Below, piece after piece: positions 1 through 11,942 of a DNA stretch of 64,000 nt. Source of the stretch: Perognathus longimembris pacificus (Eukaryota; Chordata; Mammalia; Rodentia; Heteromyidae); assembly GCF_023159225.1 (NCBI RefSeq), contig NC_063184.1, positions 14,869,528-14,933,527 on the forward strand, written 5' to 3'. The position numbers were made by a program, and so were the translations under genes. The notes under the pieces are model-generated. The model was given only the letters and a program-made list of their open reading frames with translations. It had not been told where the DNA came from and ran no database searches. Within the stretch, counting starts at the first letter, position 1; the number at the start of each line of letters is the position of its first letter.

Positions 1-1794
1 TAATACAACCCATTTCCTAATGCTGCTGTCTTAAGTTAAGATGACAAAGAATTTGAAATTCTCATGATGATGTTAATAAAGGAAACAGCCTTCCAGACTC
101 CCAAGTCTGTCTGCACAGAGTGTGTATGAAAGTTCCATACAAGAGATTTAATATAAGCACAAATTTAAGAACCAAAACAATCATCTGTGAAAAACAATAA
201 TCACAAGTCTGAGGAGAGCAAACTAGCTATGATAGTTGTTCTTTTGAGATGTAGGTACAAATTTGAAATCCTACTTTGAAGAATGCCCTCTCTTTACATC
301 GGAAACAGTGATGCTTTGAAAACTTCTCTTAATTTTATGGATGACATCAATTTATCATATTACATGATATTATCATTTATCATAGCCACACTCATTATTT
401 TACTTCACTCGGCCTCTCTCAAATAGCTACAATTTATAATTGAGGCAAGTTAAGCTTTTATTCCCAATGTACTTCCCAGTTGAACTTTGAGAATGACACT
501 GGTTCTTCAGTAACAGTTATGCTTTCCTTTGCATCAATAAAGGGCACAAGGCTGTCTTTTCCTCTGACCTTCACCTGAGTCCAACAGATAAGTTTACATG
601 TGGTTGTAAGGAAGGGGAGAGCACAAAGTAAAAAGAAAAAATGCCAGCACCCACCGTAGCTATCAAATGAATCATGTAGAAGTTAACACTTGATAAATAC
701 ATGCAGTTGCCATGATTTTGCAGTCACTGGAGCTTTTGACTAAATCTGAGAAGTTTGAACTATGTAAACTTTCTCAGTTTCCAAAGATTGTTTACTAAAG
801 CTATTCTTTTTTCTCCCCCAACAGCCATGTGCTGCTAAATATGAAAAGAGGATTAGATATTTGGGAGGACTTCCGCCCTGGGATTTGGTTAGGTATATAA
901 AAAAATAAAGTACTTTAAGATTTTCTTGGAGATGTTGAAATTTTTCCTCCTGAATCATTCTGTAATACTTGAACCCACATTACCAAAATGATATATTAAA
1001 ACATGATTGTCATTAATAATACAGGAGAAGCTGTTTTTTCCAAGTCATTTTTAATATGAGCCCTCCAAACCATAATCATCTATATCCTTCATTTGGGTTT
1101 CCAACTTTATCTTCTAACTTATTAGTTACATTTCGGCTCTTTGATGATCAGCTTGCACTTATATTTTTGCTATTTCCTCAAAGGTGGGAGCTGGTCTCTG
1201 AACTCATGGCAGATTTATAACAGAAGGGTGGTAGTTATTTTAAAGTTCAAATGCCATAACAGTCCTAGTTTTAGTGTAATTAAGCTGCTTTCAGACAGGG
1301 ATAATAGACCTCTCTGAGACTCTAGGGATTCTAGGTGCTTTTGCCAAATGAAGAAATTGACTGTTCTAAAAACAGAAGTGTTTGTGAAATGAAATTGAAC
1401 AACTTCTAAGCAGGGTCACTAAATCAGTGGGGAAAAAAATAAACTTCATGCAACTCTTTTGTGAATTTTAGAATCTTAATAAACTTTGTAAAATAATAAG
1501 TAGATGAGTGCATCAGAAACTTAAAAGAAGATAAAGAATGAATCTCATTTTATATCTCCCTTACAGTTTAAAAAATATTCTTAAAAAGATCTTTAATTTC
1601 TAGTTGGGAATAATAAAGTGAATGAGGTACCAGACTGAATTTAAGGCATACTGCACACTGAATGGCACCCAGGGAAGGAAGAATAAAATGACCCTACCTG
1701 GTGTCTCCATCTACTTGAGAAGATTGTATTAAAGGCATCCGCAAGGAAGGAGATTTAGATGTTTTTGCTTTTCCTGATTTAAAGAAATTCTACT
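1..1794. other. Unique intronic sequence
   Basis: AT-rich, with no recognised repeat. The short open frames lack start context, codon bias or any match I recognise. Confidence 0.6.
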
Positions 1795-2130
1795 TTTTCT
1801 TTCTATTTCTGCGGAAACAAATGACTCTAAATTTAGTATACATCAAGACATTATCTCACAGTTACGTAGGTCCGAAGGTTGAAACCAATCTCACCTGGAT
1901 AACAGCATGAGTTAGTAGGATGGAGTTCCTTGCTCAGGGTCCTCTGGGAGAATCTATTTCCTTACTTTTCCCAGGCACCCCACAGTTCTGGCCTCCTGGG
2001 CCCCCTTTCTCCTCCTTCAAGGCCAACAGCAGAAGGTTGAATCCTTTTTAAATTCCATCTCCCTAATACTCCTCAGTAACATCTCCTTTTGACAATAGCT
2101 TGGGAAATGTTGCCTGTTTGAATGACTCAT
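1795..2130 (+). repeat. Ancient interspersed repeat, class not assigned
   Basis: TATCTCACAGTTACGTAGGT and CAGGGTCCTCTGGGAGAATC resemble a common mammalian repeat with a 'tctcacagttctggaggc' core. A second diverged relative is at 5935-6140. The class is from memory only. Confidence 0.35.
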
Positions 2131-2259
2131 GATTAGGTTGCCTCTACTCACATATGCCAAACCAGCTTCCCACTAGAATGTCTTTACCTTAATCACATCT
2201 GTAACCCTTTTTTGCCATATATGGTAATGTGTTTACAGGATTCAAAAATTGGGATATGA

Positions 2260-2473
2260 GGGCTGGGAATATGGCCTAATGGCAAGAGCATTTGCCTCAT
2301 ATACATGAAGCCCTGGGTTCGATTCCCCAGCACCACATATATAGAAAACGGCCAGGAGTGGCGCTGTGGCTCAAGTAGCAGAGTACTAGTCTTGAGCAAA
2401 AAGAAGCCAGGGACAGTGCTCAGACCTTGAGTCCAAGGCCCAGGACTTGCAAAATAAAAAGAAAAAAAAAAAG
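2260..2473 (+). mobile_element. IDL-Geo SINE with 15-bp target duplication
   Basis: Type example of the family here. The left monomer resembles the ID element (A box around TGGCCTAATGGC, B box GGGTTCGATTCC). A linker CACCACATATATAGAAAA follows, then a right monomer with TGTGGCTCAAGT and an A-rich tail. The direct repeats AAAATTGGGATATGA at 2245-2259 and 2474-2488 are identical, so insertion was recent. Confidence 0.93.
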
Positions 2474-2639
2474 AAAATTGGGATATGAACCATCTTCAAG
2501 GGCCATCACCTTGCCTTCTATGATATATCAGGCAACTATTTTGTGTACTATACTTTCTAATTTAAGTTGGGTGTGAAATGAAAAGCTGGATCTTCTAGCC
2601 ATCGCTTCCCCCTGAATGTTCCTCAGGAAAATGTCATAT

Positions 2640-3475
2640 AAAATGACCCAGCAGCCCCACTGTTGGGTATCTATCCAAAAGCCCACAAACAAAATCACAG
2701 TAATGCCACCAGCACAACAATGTTCATCGTAGCACAATTTGTCATAGCGAGAAGCTGGAACCAACCCAGATGCCCCTCCATAGATGAATGGATCAGGAAA
2801 ATGTGGTACATTTACACAATGGAATTTTATGCCTCTATCAGAAAGAATGACATTGTTCCATTTGTAAGGAAATGGAAGGACTTGGAAAAAGTTATACTAA
2901 GTGAAGTGAGCCAGACCCAAAGAAACATGGACTCTATGGCCTCCCTTATTGGGAATAATTAGTACAGGTTTAGGCAAGCCATAGCAGAGCATCACAAGGC
3001 CCAATAGCTATACCCTTAGAAACACATAAGATGATGCTAAGTGAAATGAACTCCATGTTATGGAAACAAGTGATATATCACAGTTGTAACTACTTTCAAC
3101 GTCCTATGTGTATGTGTAGTTTCTATTATTGATGATGTTTTGTATCACCTTCCTATGTTTGTACCTACACTATCTCTGTAATCTTATCTGAGTATATTGG
3201 AAACCGTGCTTACTGGGATTGGAAATAGGAAATTCAAAGGGAATACCATATTCGAGAGACACAGGGTAAAAAAAGAGAAATAACTACAAAAGCAATACTT
3301 GCAAAACTGTTTGGCGTAAGTGAACTGAACACCTGGGGGGGGAGGGAAAGGGGGGAAGGGAGGGGGGCATGAGGGACAAGGCAACAAACAGTACAAGAAA
3401 TGTATCCAATGCCCAACGTATGATACTGTAACCTCTCTGTACGTCAGTTTGATAATAAAAATTTGAGAAAAAAAA
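2640..3475 (+). mobile_element. 5'-truncated L1 LINE (ORF2 C-terminus and 3' UTR)
   Basis: The first part encodes the end of L1 ORF2 in frame up to a TAG at 2960-2962, including RKNDIVPFVRKWKDLEKVIL. A 3' UTR follows with a G-rich tract at 3336-3368 and the terminus CAGTTTGATAATAAAAATTT plus an A tail. The rest of the element is missing, so it is immobile. Confidence 0.92.
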
Positions 3476-3616
3476 TTAAAAAATAAAATTGCATATCATA
3501 AATGAAAAAAAAAAATGAAGGCCGAGATCTACAAGGCAGAGCCACCAAAGGTGGCTGGCAAAGCATAGGAACCAGGGAAAAGTGTTGGAAAAACTCCCTC
3601 AGAAAGAACCACCCCT

Positions 3617-3647
3617 ACATCAGTTTGATAATAAAAATTTAAAAAAA
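3617..3647 (+). mobile_element. L1 3'-end micro-insertion (about 31 nt)
   Basis: CAGTTTGATAATAAAAATTT plus A's is the extreme L1 3' terminus (compare 3446-3465). The flanks at 3601-3616 and 3648-3663 are a 16-bp duplication with one mismatch. Confidence 0.8.
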
Positions 3648-3900
3648 AGAAATAACCACCCCTAGTTCTATATTTTGATGAAAAATGTTCTTGTAGATTT
3701 GAGCCAAAAAAAAAGCTGTGCTTTCAGTCTACTAACAATTCTGCACTAGCTACCATGAACTAGGTACTACTATTAACTATGTATGGAATGTGGCTGCTTA
3801 TCTGATGTTATGCTCAGTGTTTTGTATATAATAACTAATTTAGTCCTCTTAACAAAGGGGAGCCCTATCCTAATTTTTCCATAATAGGAAATGAAGGAGA

Positions 3901-3970
3901 CATATAATTATATATGTATATATGTGTGTGTATATCCATATATGTATATATGTGTATATACACACACATA
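3901..3970. repeat. (TA/TG)n low-complexity tract
   Basis: Alternating TATA, TGTG and ACAC runs, imperfect and partly self-complementary. Confidence 0.85.
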
Positions 3971-4204
3971 TGATGTGTTCAAGGGCACAGAATTCCTAAG
4001 GGGCACAGCTAAATTCACAAATACCATTTCAGGACCAGCACCATCAATCACTAGAGCATTACATAGACCCAGAATTACAGGTCAGCAGACATAATATCAA
4101 ATTGTTTTAAATTCTTTTTCTTTCTTTTTCTACCTTTTTTAACCTACACCGCATCATTTGATTTTCACTCAACACTTAGTGACTAGTGGTTTTAATTTCT
4201 CTTT

Positions 4205-4222
4205 TCTCTGTCTCTGTCTCTG

Positions 4223-4319
<97 letters not shown>
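4205..4319. repeat. (TCTCTG)n then (TC)n microsatellite
   Basis: Hexamer TCTCTG repeats at 4205-4250 pass into about 35 TC units. Confidence 0.95.
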
Positions 4320-4321
<2 letters not shown>

Positions 4322-5035
4322 TGAAGAATTCATGGAGCCAGCAAAGCAAAGGCATGTGAAGCCCTGCTTTGATAAACATTTTCCATTCACATTTTGAAGA
4401 GAATAAAAAATCCAAATAAAAGAACCCAAATGGCAAGCACTGCAAAGCCATTCCTCCATAAAAATAAATTTTCGGTGAAGAGGTCTTTCATTTGGAAATT
4501 AGATCCAGCTTCTGCTTATGGAAAAAACAAGTAAAAGGGAGAGACAACCAGTAGGTCTGCTAACTATATAGCCTCATAGTGATACTTAGGGATTCAGCAA
4601 TACTGAAATGAAGACTTACAAAGATTTATGCAATTTGTTTGCATATCTATGCACTGTGAAACCAGGCATTATGAAGGATCCATCTCGCAGGGAGTTCAGA
4701 ATGATATAATTCAGGACAGATTTTCTCCCCCTTCTAACACATGGTTTTAAAATAGAAAATTTCTTTTCTTTTCTTTGAAGGAAGATGGAAAAGTCATTAT
4801 GTTCCAAGTGCAAAAAATTAAGTTCAGAGTAAGTTTGGCATGGAATGTAATATGTCACTTCCTCCTTAACTTTGATTGGGTGAATGTATTTCTTGTCAGT
4901 AAAAGAAAGGGTTGAGGTGTTGTTGGGTGATGGAAATGTAATGATGTAACTTTCACTTCCCCCAGAATGATGAGTTATGCCTGTTGTGAATTCTAAATAT
5001 GTTTGTTTCCTAATTAGTCAAGAAATAGTTGTTGT

Positions 5036-5235
5036 CAGGTGCTGGTGGCTCAGGCCTGCAATTCTAACTACTTAGGAGGCTGAGATCTGAAGATATCAGT
5101 TCAAAACTAGCCCAGGCAGGGAAGTCTGTAAGACTCTTATCTCCAATTAACCACCAGAAAACCAGAAGTGGTTCTGTGACTCACTAACCTTGAGCAGAAG
5201 AGCTGAGGGACAGCGCCCAAGCTCTGTTTGGTGCA
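5036..5235 (+). mobile_element. B1-Geo composite SINE
   Basis: The left part is 7SL/B1-like (GGTGGCTCAGGCCTGCAAT, AGGAGGCTGAGATCTGA, ACTCTTATCTCC). A linker AATTAACCACCAGAAAA joins it to the same right module found in IDL-Geo. The right half is worn. Confidence 0.83.
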
Positions 5236-5559
5236 GATGTTAGTATGTATTAGTCAGGCAATGTACTGAATGACTGAGAGATGGTAGACCATGGGCCTTG
5301 CTTCTAGGACTTTCAGATCTGCAAATAATCTGGTCAATGGGGTGAAAAATAGGAAGAAAATTAACTTTACTGGGCATTATATACCTCCCAGGCTGAGGGC
5401 TAAGGGCTTTAAATATATTATATTTATTGAATATGATATAACTTAGTTGAGCTAAACTCTTAGTTCTGTCACCTCAAAAAAAAAAACTTTCCTTAATTGA
5501 AATCTGGAAGTAGGAATAGTTTCATATGAGAATTAGATTGTTTATTTAGACAATTCTTA

Positions 5560-5880
5560 GGGGCATGGCATGATGGTGTATGCCTTCCATTCCAGCTGCT
5601 TGGGAGGTAAAGATGGGAAAATCACAGTTCAAGACCAGCCCAGGCAAAACATTAGTGAGACCCTATATCAAAACCAAGCTGAACGTGGTAACACATAGCT
5701 GTAGCCTTGCTACTTGGTGTTGAAAGTGGAAGAATCAAGGTCTGAAGCTCTCCCACAACAAAAAGCCTTGGATCCTTTTGGAGTACAATTTAAAACAAAA
5801 AGGGAGGGTTGGGAAGGTGGCCTCTAGTCACAGAATGCTTGTTGAACCAGTACAAAGCCCTGAGTGCAAACCCCAGGGTA
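5560..5880 (+). mobile_element. Old B1-like dimer with ID-like tail
   Basis: Two B1-like units (ATGGTGTATGCCTTCCATTC; ACGTGGTAACACATAGCTGT) are followed by an ID-like unit ending GTGCAAACCCCAGGG. Divergence is high, so this predates the IDL-Geo copies. Confidence 0.6.
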
Positions 5881-5934
5881 ACACAAGCAAATTGATAGAA
5901 AAGGTTGGAAGATTATTAAAACTCCTATAATTTT

Positions 5935-6140
5935 TATAGAGAAACTGTAAGAAAGCACCACAAACCAAGGAGCTGAAACAATAGAAATGTTTTCTCCCAT
6001 GGGTGTGGAGAAGTCTGAAACCAGGGCCCTTGCTTGTTTCTTCCTGGCCCTTGATGGTTAGTGGTAAGGTTGACATTGCCTGGAATTTCATGTGCCTTTG
6101 TATGTTTATACATTTGTGATTCTGGAAAGTTATAGTGCCT
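5935..6140 (+). repeat. Ancient interspersed repeat, class not assigned
   Basis: AAGCACCACAAACCAAGGAG, CAATAGAAATG and GAAGTCTGAAACCAGGGC follow the order of the same old repeat type suspected at 1795-2130. Confidence 0.35.
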
Positions 6141-6144
6141 GGTG

Positions 6145-7589
6145 TCACTGAGACTTTCTGTGTGTTGGGCAAGAGGGTGAGTGTGAGTGTGTGTGTGTGT
6201 GTGTGTGTGATAACTGAATAAAGCTCTCTCCTGGTAATACGGTGAGAAGTGAATGGAGGTCAGTCCACAGGCCAGCCATACCTACCTACCATTTCCCTCC
6301 CAGGAACATTAGAACCAGTAGCAGTTAGTGTAGTTGCGAATTTGAGAATATTTACCTCAACTCGTGGGAGTTTCAAAGGTAGTAAACTCCGAAGTTGCCA
6401 TTTGTGACTGTGAAACAGAACTTCACATTTCAGGCTCTTCATCTGTAATACGGAGACAAAATCCCTAGCATGAAATTTTCAGAGATGATGTGCTGCACAG
6501 TTTGACATCAACCCCAGTACATAATGGGCTGACAGCTTGTTTCCTTTCTTTACCTTCTGACCTAGGTGGGTACCCTACATTTGAAGGGGTTATAATTTAC
6601 AATCCTAAGGAAGCGCCTTTGATTCACTGATAGGATCAGAGAAACAGTAAAAGGAAGAAAAGGGTTAGCATAGAATGATCCTGAGCTGTTACTAAATGCT
6701 TATAACACGCTGAGGTAGAAAACCCCAAAATTAAAAAGTAATGTTTCAGGTGCTCAGATTTCAATGGTGAGTATGATAAACTAGATGCTACAAATTGTGC
6801 TTATCTTGAAAACTCGTAATCATGTTGTCCAAATGTTGTAAACAACATTCTTTATTCTAACTGAAATAAGTGCTTGGCTGTGCATGAATTCAACAGAAAC
6901 ATTGCAATTTAATCTCCAGTACTGACATCATCTCCCAACTAGTCAGCGTTTTTCACTCAATTAATACCAACAAAGAGGAAGCCATAGTCAAAGCAAAAAA
7001 TACCATCAGTAAGGAAAAAGGTTGATTAAAAGTGAGAAGGTATTAGATTTGTAACAAATTTTAGGCCTAATGAATACTTTTGGTGCTTTTAAAAAAATCA
7101 TAGACTGATGATAAATCTATACATTGTTTGAAATGTTGCCTTACTACTGTTTATGCTTCTATTTTATCATTCTCTTACACTCTTCCTCCAATTAGTCACT
7201 CACTTATCACTCCATTCAGTATTTCTTTACACAGGACATGCTTTATTATCCCATTTATTCATTTTTATAGTGATAAGATTTCAGTCTCCTTCCTTTCAGA
7301 GGCGGTTCTTGTTACCACAGTTCTTGGAATATTAGAATCTTACATTTTAAATATTCTAGTTAGCTCTGGAAGTTTACATTCTATATGACCATAGATACAT
7401 CAAAAATTAAAGCAATGAAAAAATAGAAACATTTGATTTTTAAAAGTGGCAATTTGTGTTGTTGTGTCATTTTGCTCCTTCTAATAAAGCAAACTTTGGA
7501 TTACAAAAGAGAATGTACTTGGGCTGATTGTGCAAATACATACCTATACCCTAGCTAATCAAAGAAGAAGAGATAGAAAGATTAGGGTT
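6145..7589. other. Unique intronic sequence
   Basis: Apart from the (GT)n near 6181, nothing is recognised. Two overlapping hydrophobic frames near 7128-7388 are AT-rich chance frames. Confidence 0.55.
6181..6209. repeat. (GT)n microsatellite
   Basis: GTGTGAGTG lead-in, then a pure GT run. Confidence 0.9.
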
Positions 7590-7717
7590 TGGGGCCAGCT
7601 TGGTAAAAAGTCTAACCACAAACCCAAAGCAAGGAAAAGTCTAGGAGCACTGTTCAAGGGATAGAGTTCTTACCTAGCAAACATGAAGAACTGAGTTCAA
7701 GCTCCAGGGCTGCAAAA
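7590..7717 (+). mobile_element. Old ID-like SINE
   Basis: The clear part, 7640-7717, has AAGGGATAGAGTTCTTACCT and GAGTTCAAGCTCCAGGGCTG, which are the A- and B-box regions of an ID-type element. A CA repeat begins at its end. Confidence 0.55.
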
Positions 7718-7720
7718 TGA

Positions 7721-7721
<1 letters not shown>

Positions 7722-7770
<49 letters not shown>
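7722..7770. repeat. (CA)n microsatellite at a SINE tail
   Basis: About 24 pure CA units immediately after an old ID-like SINE. Confidence 0.95.
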
Positions 7771-7772
<2 letters not shown>

Positions 7773-7824
7773 TCATCTTCTTTCATTATTTCTTTTTCCA
7801 TCTTTCCTTTCTCATTCTTTTATT

Positions 7825-8275
7825 TTTGGTGATACTAGGATTTGAAGTTAGGGATTCGTTCTTGATAGGTAAGAGCTCTACAACCGGATCGATCCATGCT
7901 CCCAGGCATTTTGCTTTTTTTTTTTTTTTTTTTTTAAAATCTCTACTTTTTTTTTTTTTTTTTTTTTTGAGATAGGGTATCCTTTTGCTAGCCTGGGCTT
8001 CCATTCTCCTATTTATGCTTCCTCTGATACCTGCCATGACAGGCATGTGTCACCATGCCCAGCCTTTTCTGTTGAGATGGGGTCCTGAAAACATTTTACC
8101 CAGACTAGCTCCAAACTTTGATCCTCTGGTCTCAGTCTCTCACATAGCTGTGATGATTGTGGGCCACATTATTGGTTTTGGTGGTGCCTCACAAATGGTT
8201 TTCCTGGACTAGCTTTGAACTATGGTCTCCTGATTAGCTAGGAATACAAGCATGAGACAATAGCACCTGGATATC
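7825..8275 (-). mobile_element. Antisense ID-like and B1-like SINE cluster
   Basis: An antisense ID-like unit (GTGATACTAGGATTTGAAGT) is followed by two poly-T runs (7917-7936, 7949-7968) and at least two antisense B1-like units (GCATGTGTCACCATGCCCAG; GTCTCCTGATTAGCTAGGAA). Confidence 0.65.
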
Positions 8276-9522
8276 AACCACTTCTTATGCCCATTTCAGA
8301 GTTTGCTTTTAGAAGGAACTTTAATAAGTTGTCCTTACTGGATACAAATATACATTCATGGCCTTGAGTGATCAAAGTGTTTACAACAATTTGACTAAGA
8401 ACTGTGGATGCACTTATATTCTCTTTCTAAAGGGAATTTAATCACCATTACTTGTTTGAGGGTCAGATTGAGGAATGTCACATTTTAAGGCAGAAACAGG
8501 AAGGATTTGAGGAACAAAACCCAGTACATTCAAGATAGATTAGAAAAATATGATTCATTTATTTTATGGAAAACCAGGATGTCTTGGCAACAGAGAAAAA
8601 GATGGAGAAGGCCTTTTGCTTGGGCATTGTAAGCACTCAGGGCCAGTTTCTCAACATCCGGATCCCTCACCTGTTTTGATGTTCATAGGAGGGGCGTTTC
8701 ATATGCCCAGAGAGCTCTGGCTCTCCTGGCTCTTGAGTAGTTTTGACAGCTTTAAAACTGTAATTCTAGAAACAGGAGCCTGATGTTAAGCATCTGCACG
8801 TGTTCTCCATTATTCTCCACCAGAAGCAAACAATACTTGGGTAAGATTACACTCTAATGGAATCCATTTTCACTAAATAGGTACATTTAGTCCGTTGTAA
8901 TTTGGTAGACCATAAAAGAGGAAAAGAAGAAGCTATTTAAAATGAGGAAGGCAAGTGTAAGCCTATTAAAAAAAACGTTTCTGAGTAACTGATTGCAAAC
9001 ACATGCACAATTATAGATCTGAACATTGATTTAGATACACCTGAAGTTTTGGAGATGGTTGAAAAAAATTCAGTATTTAAGGTACCAAGATCTTTATGGT
9101 GATACTTTGGTTTGTAATCTTACTGTTTCCTATACCAGTTCACATTTTTAAAAATGAAATTAAAAATGAAATTGCAAGGAAAATTTTCAGTTGATATGGT
9201 AAAAGAAGACTTGAATTGTGAAAGATTTTTGAAAAAAAGTTTGAGTGCCTAAAATGTTGGTTGACCATACACTATCTTGTTGACATTATTGATGCTTTCC
9301 TGCATTTTGGGAAGAATTTAATCCATTTTCATATCGAAAGAACAGGCATAAGTATTTATATGATCCATATATTTCAGGCATGTGATCTATACATTTCACA
9401 AACACACAAAGCACTTGCTTGACAAAACATCTGACAGTCATTTCATAGGATGAATTTCATTTCAGAAAATTTAAACTTGTTAACCAGGAAAGAATAGCAA
9501 CATTCTAAGCACTAATATGAAA
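8276..9522. other. Unique intronic sequence
   Basis: No repeat or gene recognised. Confidence 0.55.
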
Positions 9523-9651
9523 CATTCCTTCCTTCCTTCTTCCTTCCTTTCTTTTTTCCTTCTCTCCTTCCATCTTTCCTTACTTCCTCTTTCCCTTACT
9601 TTCCTCCCTTCCTCCTGCTCACCCTCCCTCCCTCCCTCCCTTCCTTTTCCT
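9523..9651. repeat. (TTCC)n pyrimidine tract
   Basis: Imperfect TTCC/CTTC/CCTC repeats, almost purely pyrimidine on the + strand. Confidence 0.9.
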
Positions 9652-10432
9652 TCACTCATTCATTGCATAGCCACTTATTCAGAGGTTACTCTGTGTTGGG
9701 CTCTCTATATAGAACAAGCTCCTACTTAGCCTTATTAATATGATAAGAATATTAAGTTTTATCTCCATTTATTTGCAAGGTAGTCTAATTTACTTCTACC
9801 TAAATTAAGGTTAGATTTTTCATGATCAACCTTAGACTTCTGAAAAAGGTTAAACCAGGTATAAGACATCTTTCAGAGAAGCAGGAAAATGACACCTCTG
9901 GTTTAATTCCTGTCACATTCCCTTAGAAGGGAATTTTATGCAGCTGTCTTTTCCTTGCCCTGCTAATTTTTAGACCAGAAAAACAATCTCCAAGAAAATG
10001 ATGAAAACCTGCCTCCATCCCATGACCTTGTGATTTTGTGCATGAGGTTAATAACCAGGTGTTACTTTTTCTTTGATGCTTTAGGGCACAAGAATAGCTG
10101 CGGCATTTGAGTCTCCTTAGCTTCCAAATCTACCTGCTTTGATAGAGTTTACCCAGAACTCTGGGCTCAACAGACTTGCATCCAAAACCCTTCTTGGTTA
10201 CACACTAACTTTACAATGTGCTATCAACCAGGCACATCTTACCATGCATACCAAGACACAGAATGAAATTCCGATCAGAACACATTAAACAAAATATGCC
10301 CAAATGTGTACAGTGATTTTTTTGTTTTGAATTGCATATTCTCTATCTTCCATAAATTGCACTGACATCATTTTTACAATCTGATCATTATAAGTACAGA
10401 CAGATGTGTATCTGAATACAATCTCAAGGACT
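9652..10432. other. Unique intronic sequence
   Basis: No repeat or gene recognised. Confidence 0.55.
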
Positions 10433-10610
10433 TTCTTGCCCGGGAAAATCTCAGCCTTCTAGCAGCTAGGATGATAGGTTAGTGCCACCAGGCCCCCATT
10501 TGTTTCTGTTTGAAACAGGTTTCAGATGTATCCCAGGCTGGCCTCTAACTCACTATCTTCCCACCTCAGTCTCTCAAATACTGGGATTATAGGCATGTGC
10601 CTCTTACTCT
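10433..10610 (-). mobile_element. Old antisense B1 SINE pair
   Basis: CAGCAGCTAGGATGATAGGT and CAGTCTCTCAAATACTGGGA are antisense B1-type segments, each followed by the diagnostic GTGCC end. Confidence 0.6.
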
Positions 10611-11132
10611 TAATGCAGTCTTCAACAATACTAAGTTCTAGAAATAGTTAAAAGGAACCAAATTGGATTAGGGAAAATTACAATGGAAAGTAACAGTTCT
10701 AGGATTATATATAGTTAATATTTGTCTTGTTGTTTACAACCTGGGTACCCATAATTTTATAAAATAATGTGACTGCCCTGGAAAGTTTTTTGTGGTTTAT
10801 TTCCCTGCCAAAATACATAGGACATTAGTCTTACTAAGTCCCTGAAAGTATTGGAATAGAGTTAGCTGCCTGTGCCCTATGTTCTAATCTCACAGAGACC
10901 TTGGGGTGCTTCTGTAGTATCAGGTGTGTAGCAAAGTCCAGGCATCTTAGAACTCCCAGGTAGAGTCACTGAGTTCCAGACATGCCAGCATTGGCAGTGA
11001 AGGGGTTAATTGACAAGTTTCTTCCCAGCTCCTAGTTGCTCTACCTTGGTATACTATCCTGTTATTTGTCCTGGTATCAGATTCTAAAAGTCTTCCACAA
11101 ACTCCTTTCTTCAATAACCAATTCTTTGACTT

Positions 11133-11530
11133 TTTGGTGGGGGTAAAGAAGTACTGGGATTTGAAATGGGTACCCCATGCTTGCCAAGAGGTGTTCTATG
11201 GCTTGAAAGATGCCTCCCCCAACATTTTTTTTTTTACTTTATTTTTCAGGTAGAGTGTTAGATTTCCTGGGTTCAGCTTCAGGTCAGATTCTTCTTATCA
11301 ATACCTCTCATTTCCCTGGGGTCACAGGGGAACTCCATCATGCTTGGTTTATTTTGTGAGATGGGGTCTCAGTAATAATTTGTGTCAGTCTCCAACTGCT
11401 TCTCAAGTAGCTGGATTTACAGGTGTGATCCTTCATGTCCAATATGCAATTTTTTTAATTAGAATTTTTTTCTTTCCTTTTTTTTTCATGGTACTTGAGT
11501 TTTGAGCTCAGGGCTTCCTCCTGAGTCACA
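11133..11530 (-). mobile_element. Old antisense ID/B1 composite
   Basis: Antisense ID-like parts (GTACTGGGATTTGAAATGGG; GAGTTTTGAGCTCAGGGCTT) flank an antisense B1-like unit (CAAGTAGCTGGATTTACAGG). Confidence 0.55.
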
Positions 11531-11601
11531 TTTTTAGCACCTCCATTCTTTAATTATAACAATAATTATAATAAACTGAAAGTTTGAACTTGTCCCAAGG
11601 A

Positions 11602-11603
<2 letters not shown>

Positions 11604-11649
<46 letters not shown>
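11604..11649. repeat. (GT)n microsatellite
   Basis: About 23 uninterrupted GT units ending in GCGCAC. Confidence 0.95.
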
Positions 11650-11652
<3 letters not shown>

Positions 11653-11881
11653 ACATCATTATTTTGTAAGATTTCTTTTGGAGAAAAGAAGGATGGTTCT
11701 GTCTAAATCATGAACTGACTTTACACAAACTGTAAAAAATGATCAAATGTATACAATCAAAAATTTTACATAACATCTTTTTCAGAAATAGTGCATGAAC
11801 ATAGCATGCTAGCTCTGAGAGTTTGGATTTGTCTTCAAGAAGTCATTGTCATTGCCAGGTTTGTCTAAAAACTCAGGGGGG

Positions 11882-11882
<1 letters not shown>

Positions 11883-11939
<57 letters not shown>
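11883..11939. repeat. (GA)n microsatellite
   Basis: About 28 GA units preceded by a G run. Confidence 0.95.

Positions 11940-11942
<3 letters not shown>

Noticed and set aside
2663..2962. 99-codon frame as a possible gene
   Set aside because: It is the C-terminal end of L1 ORF2 in a 5'-truncated LINE.
2627..3501. Target duplication around the L1 at 2640-3475
   Set aside because: AAAATGTCATATAAAATG and the downstream AAAATTGCATATCATAAATG are similar but need gaps; not secure enough to define the boundaries.
4158..4459. Low-complexity frames (Leu/Ser or Arg/Glu repeats)
   Set aside because: They are translations of the (TC)n microsatellite. The same holds for frames over the (GA)n runs at 11883 and 60569.
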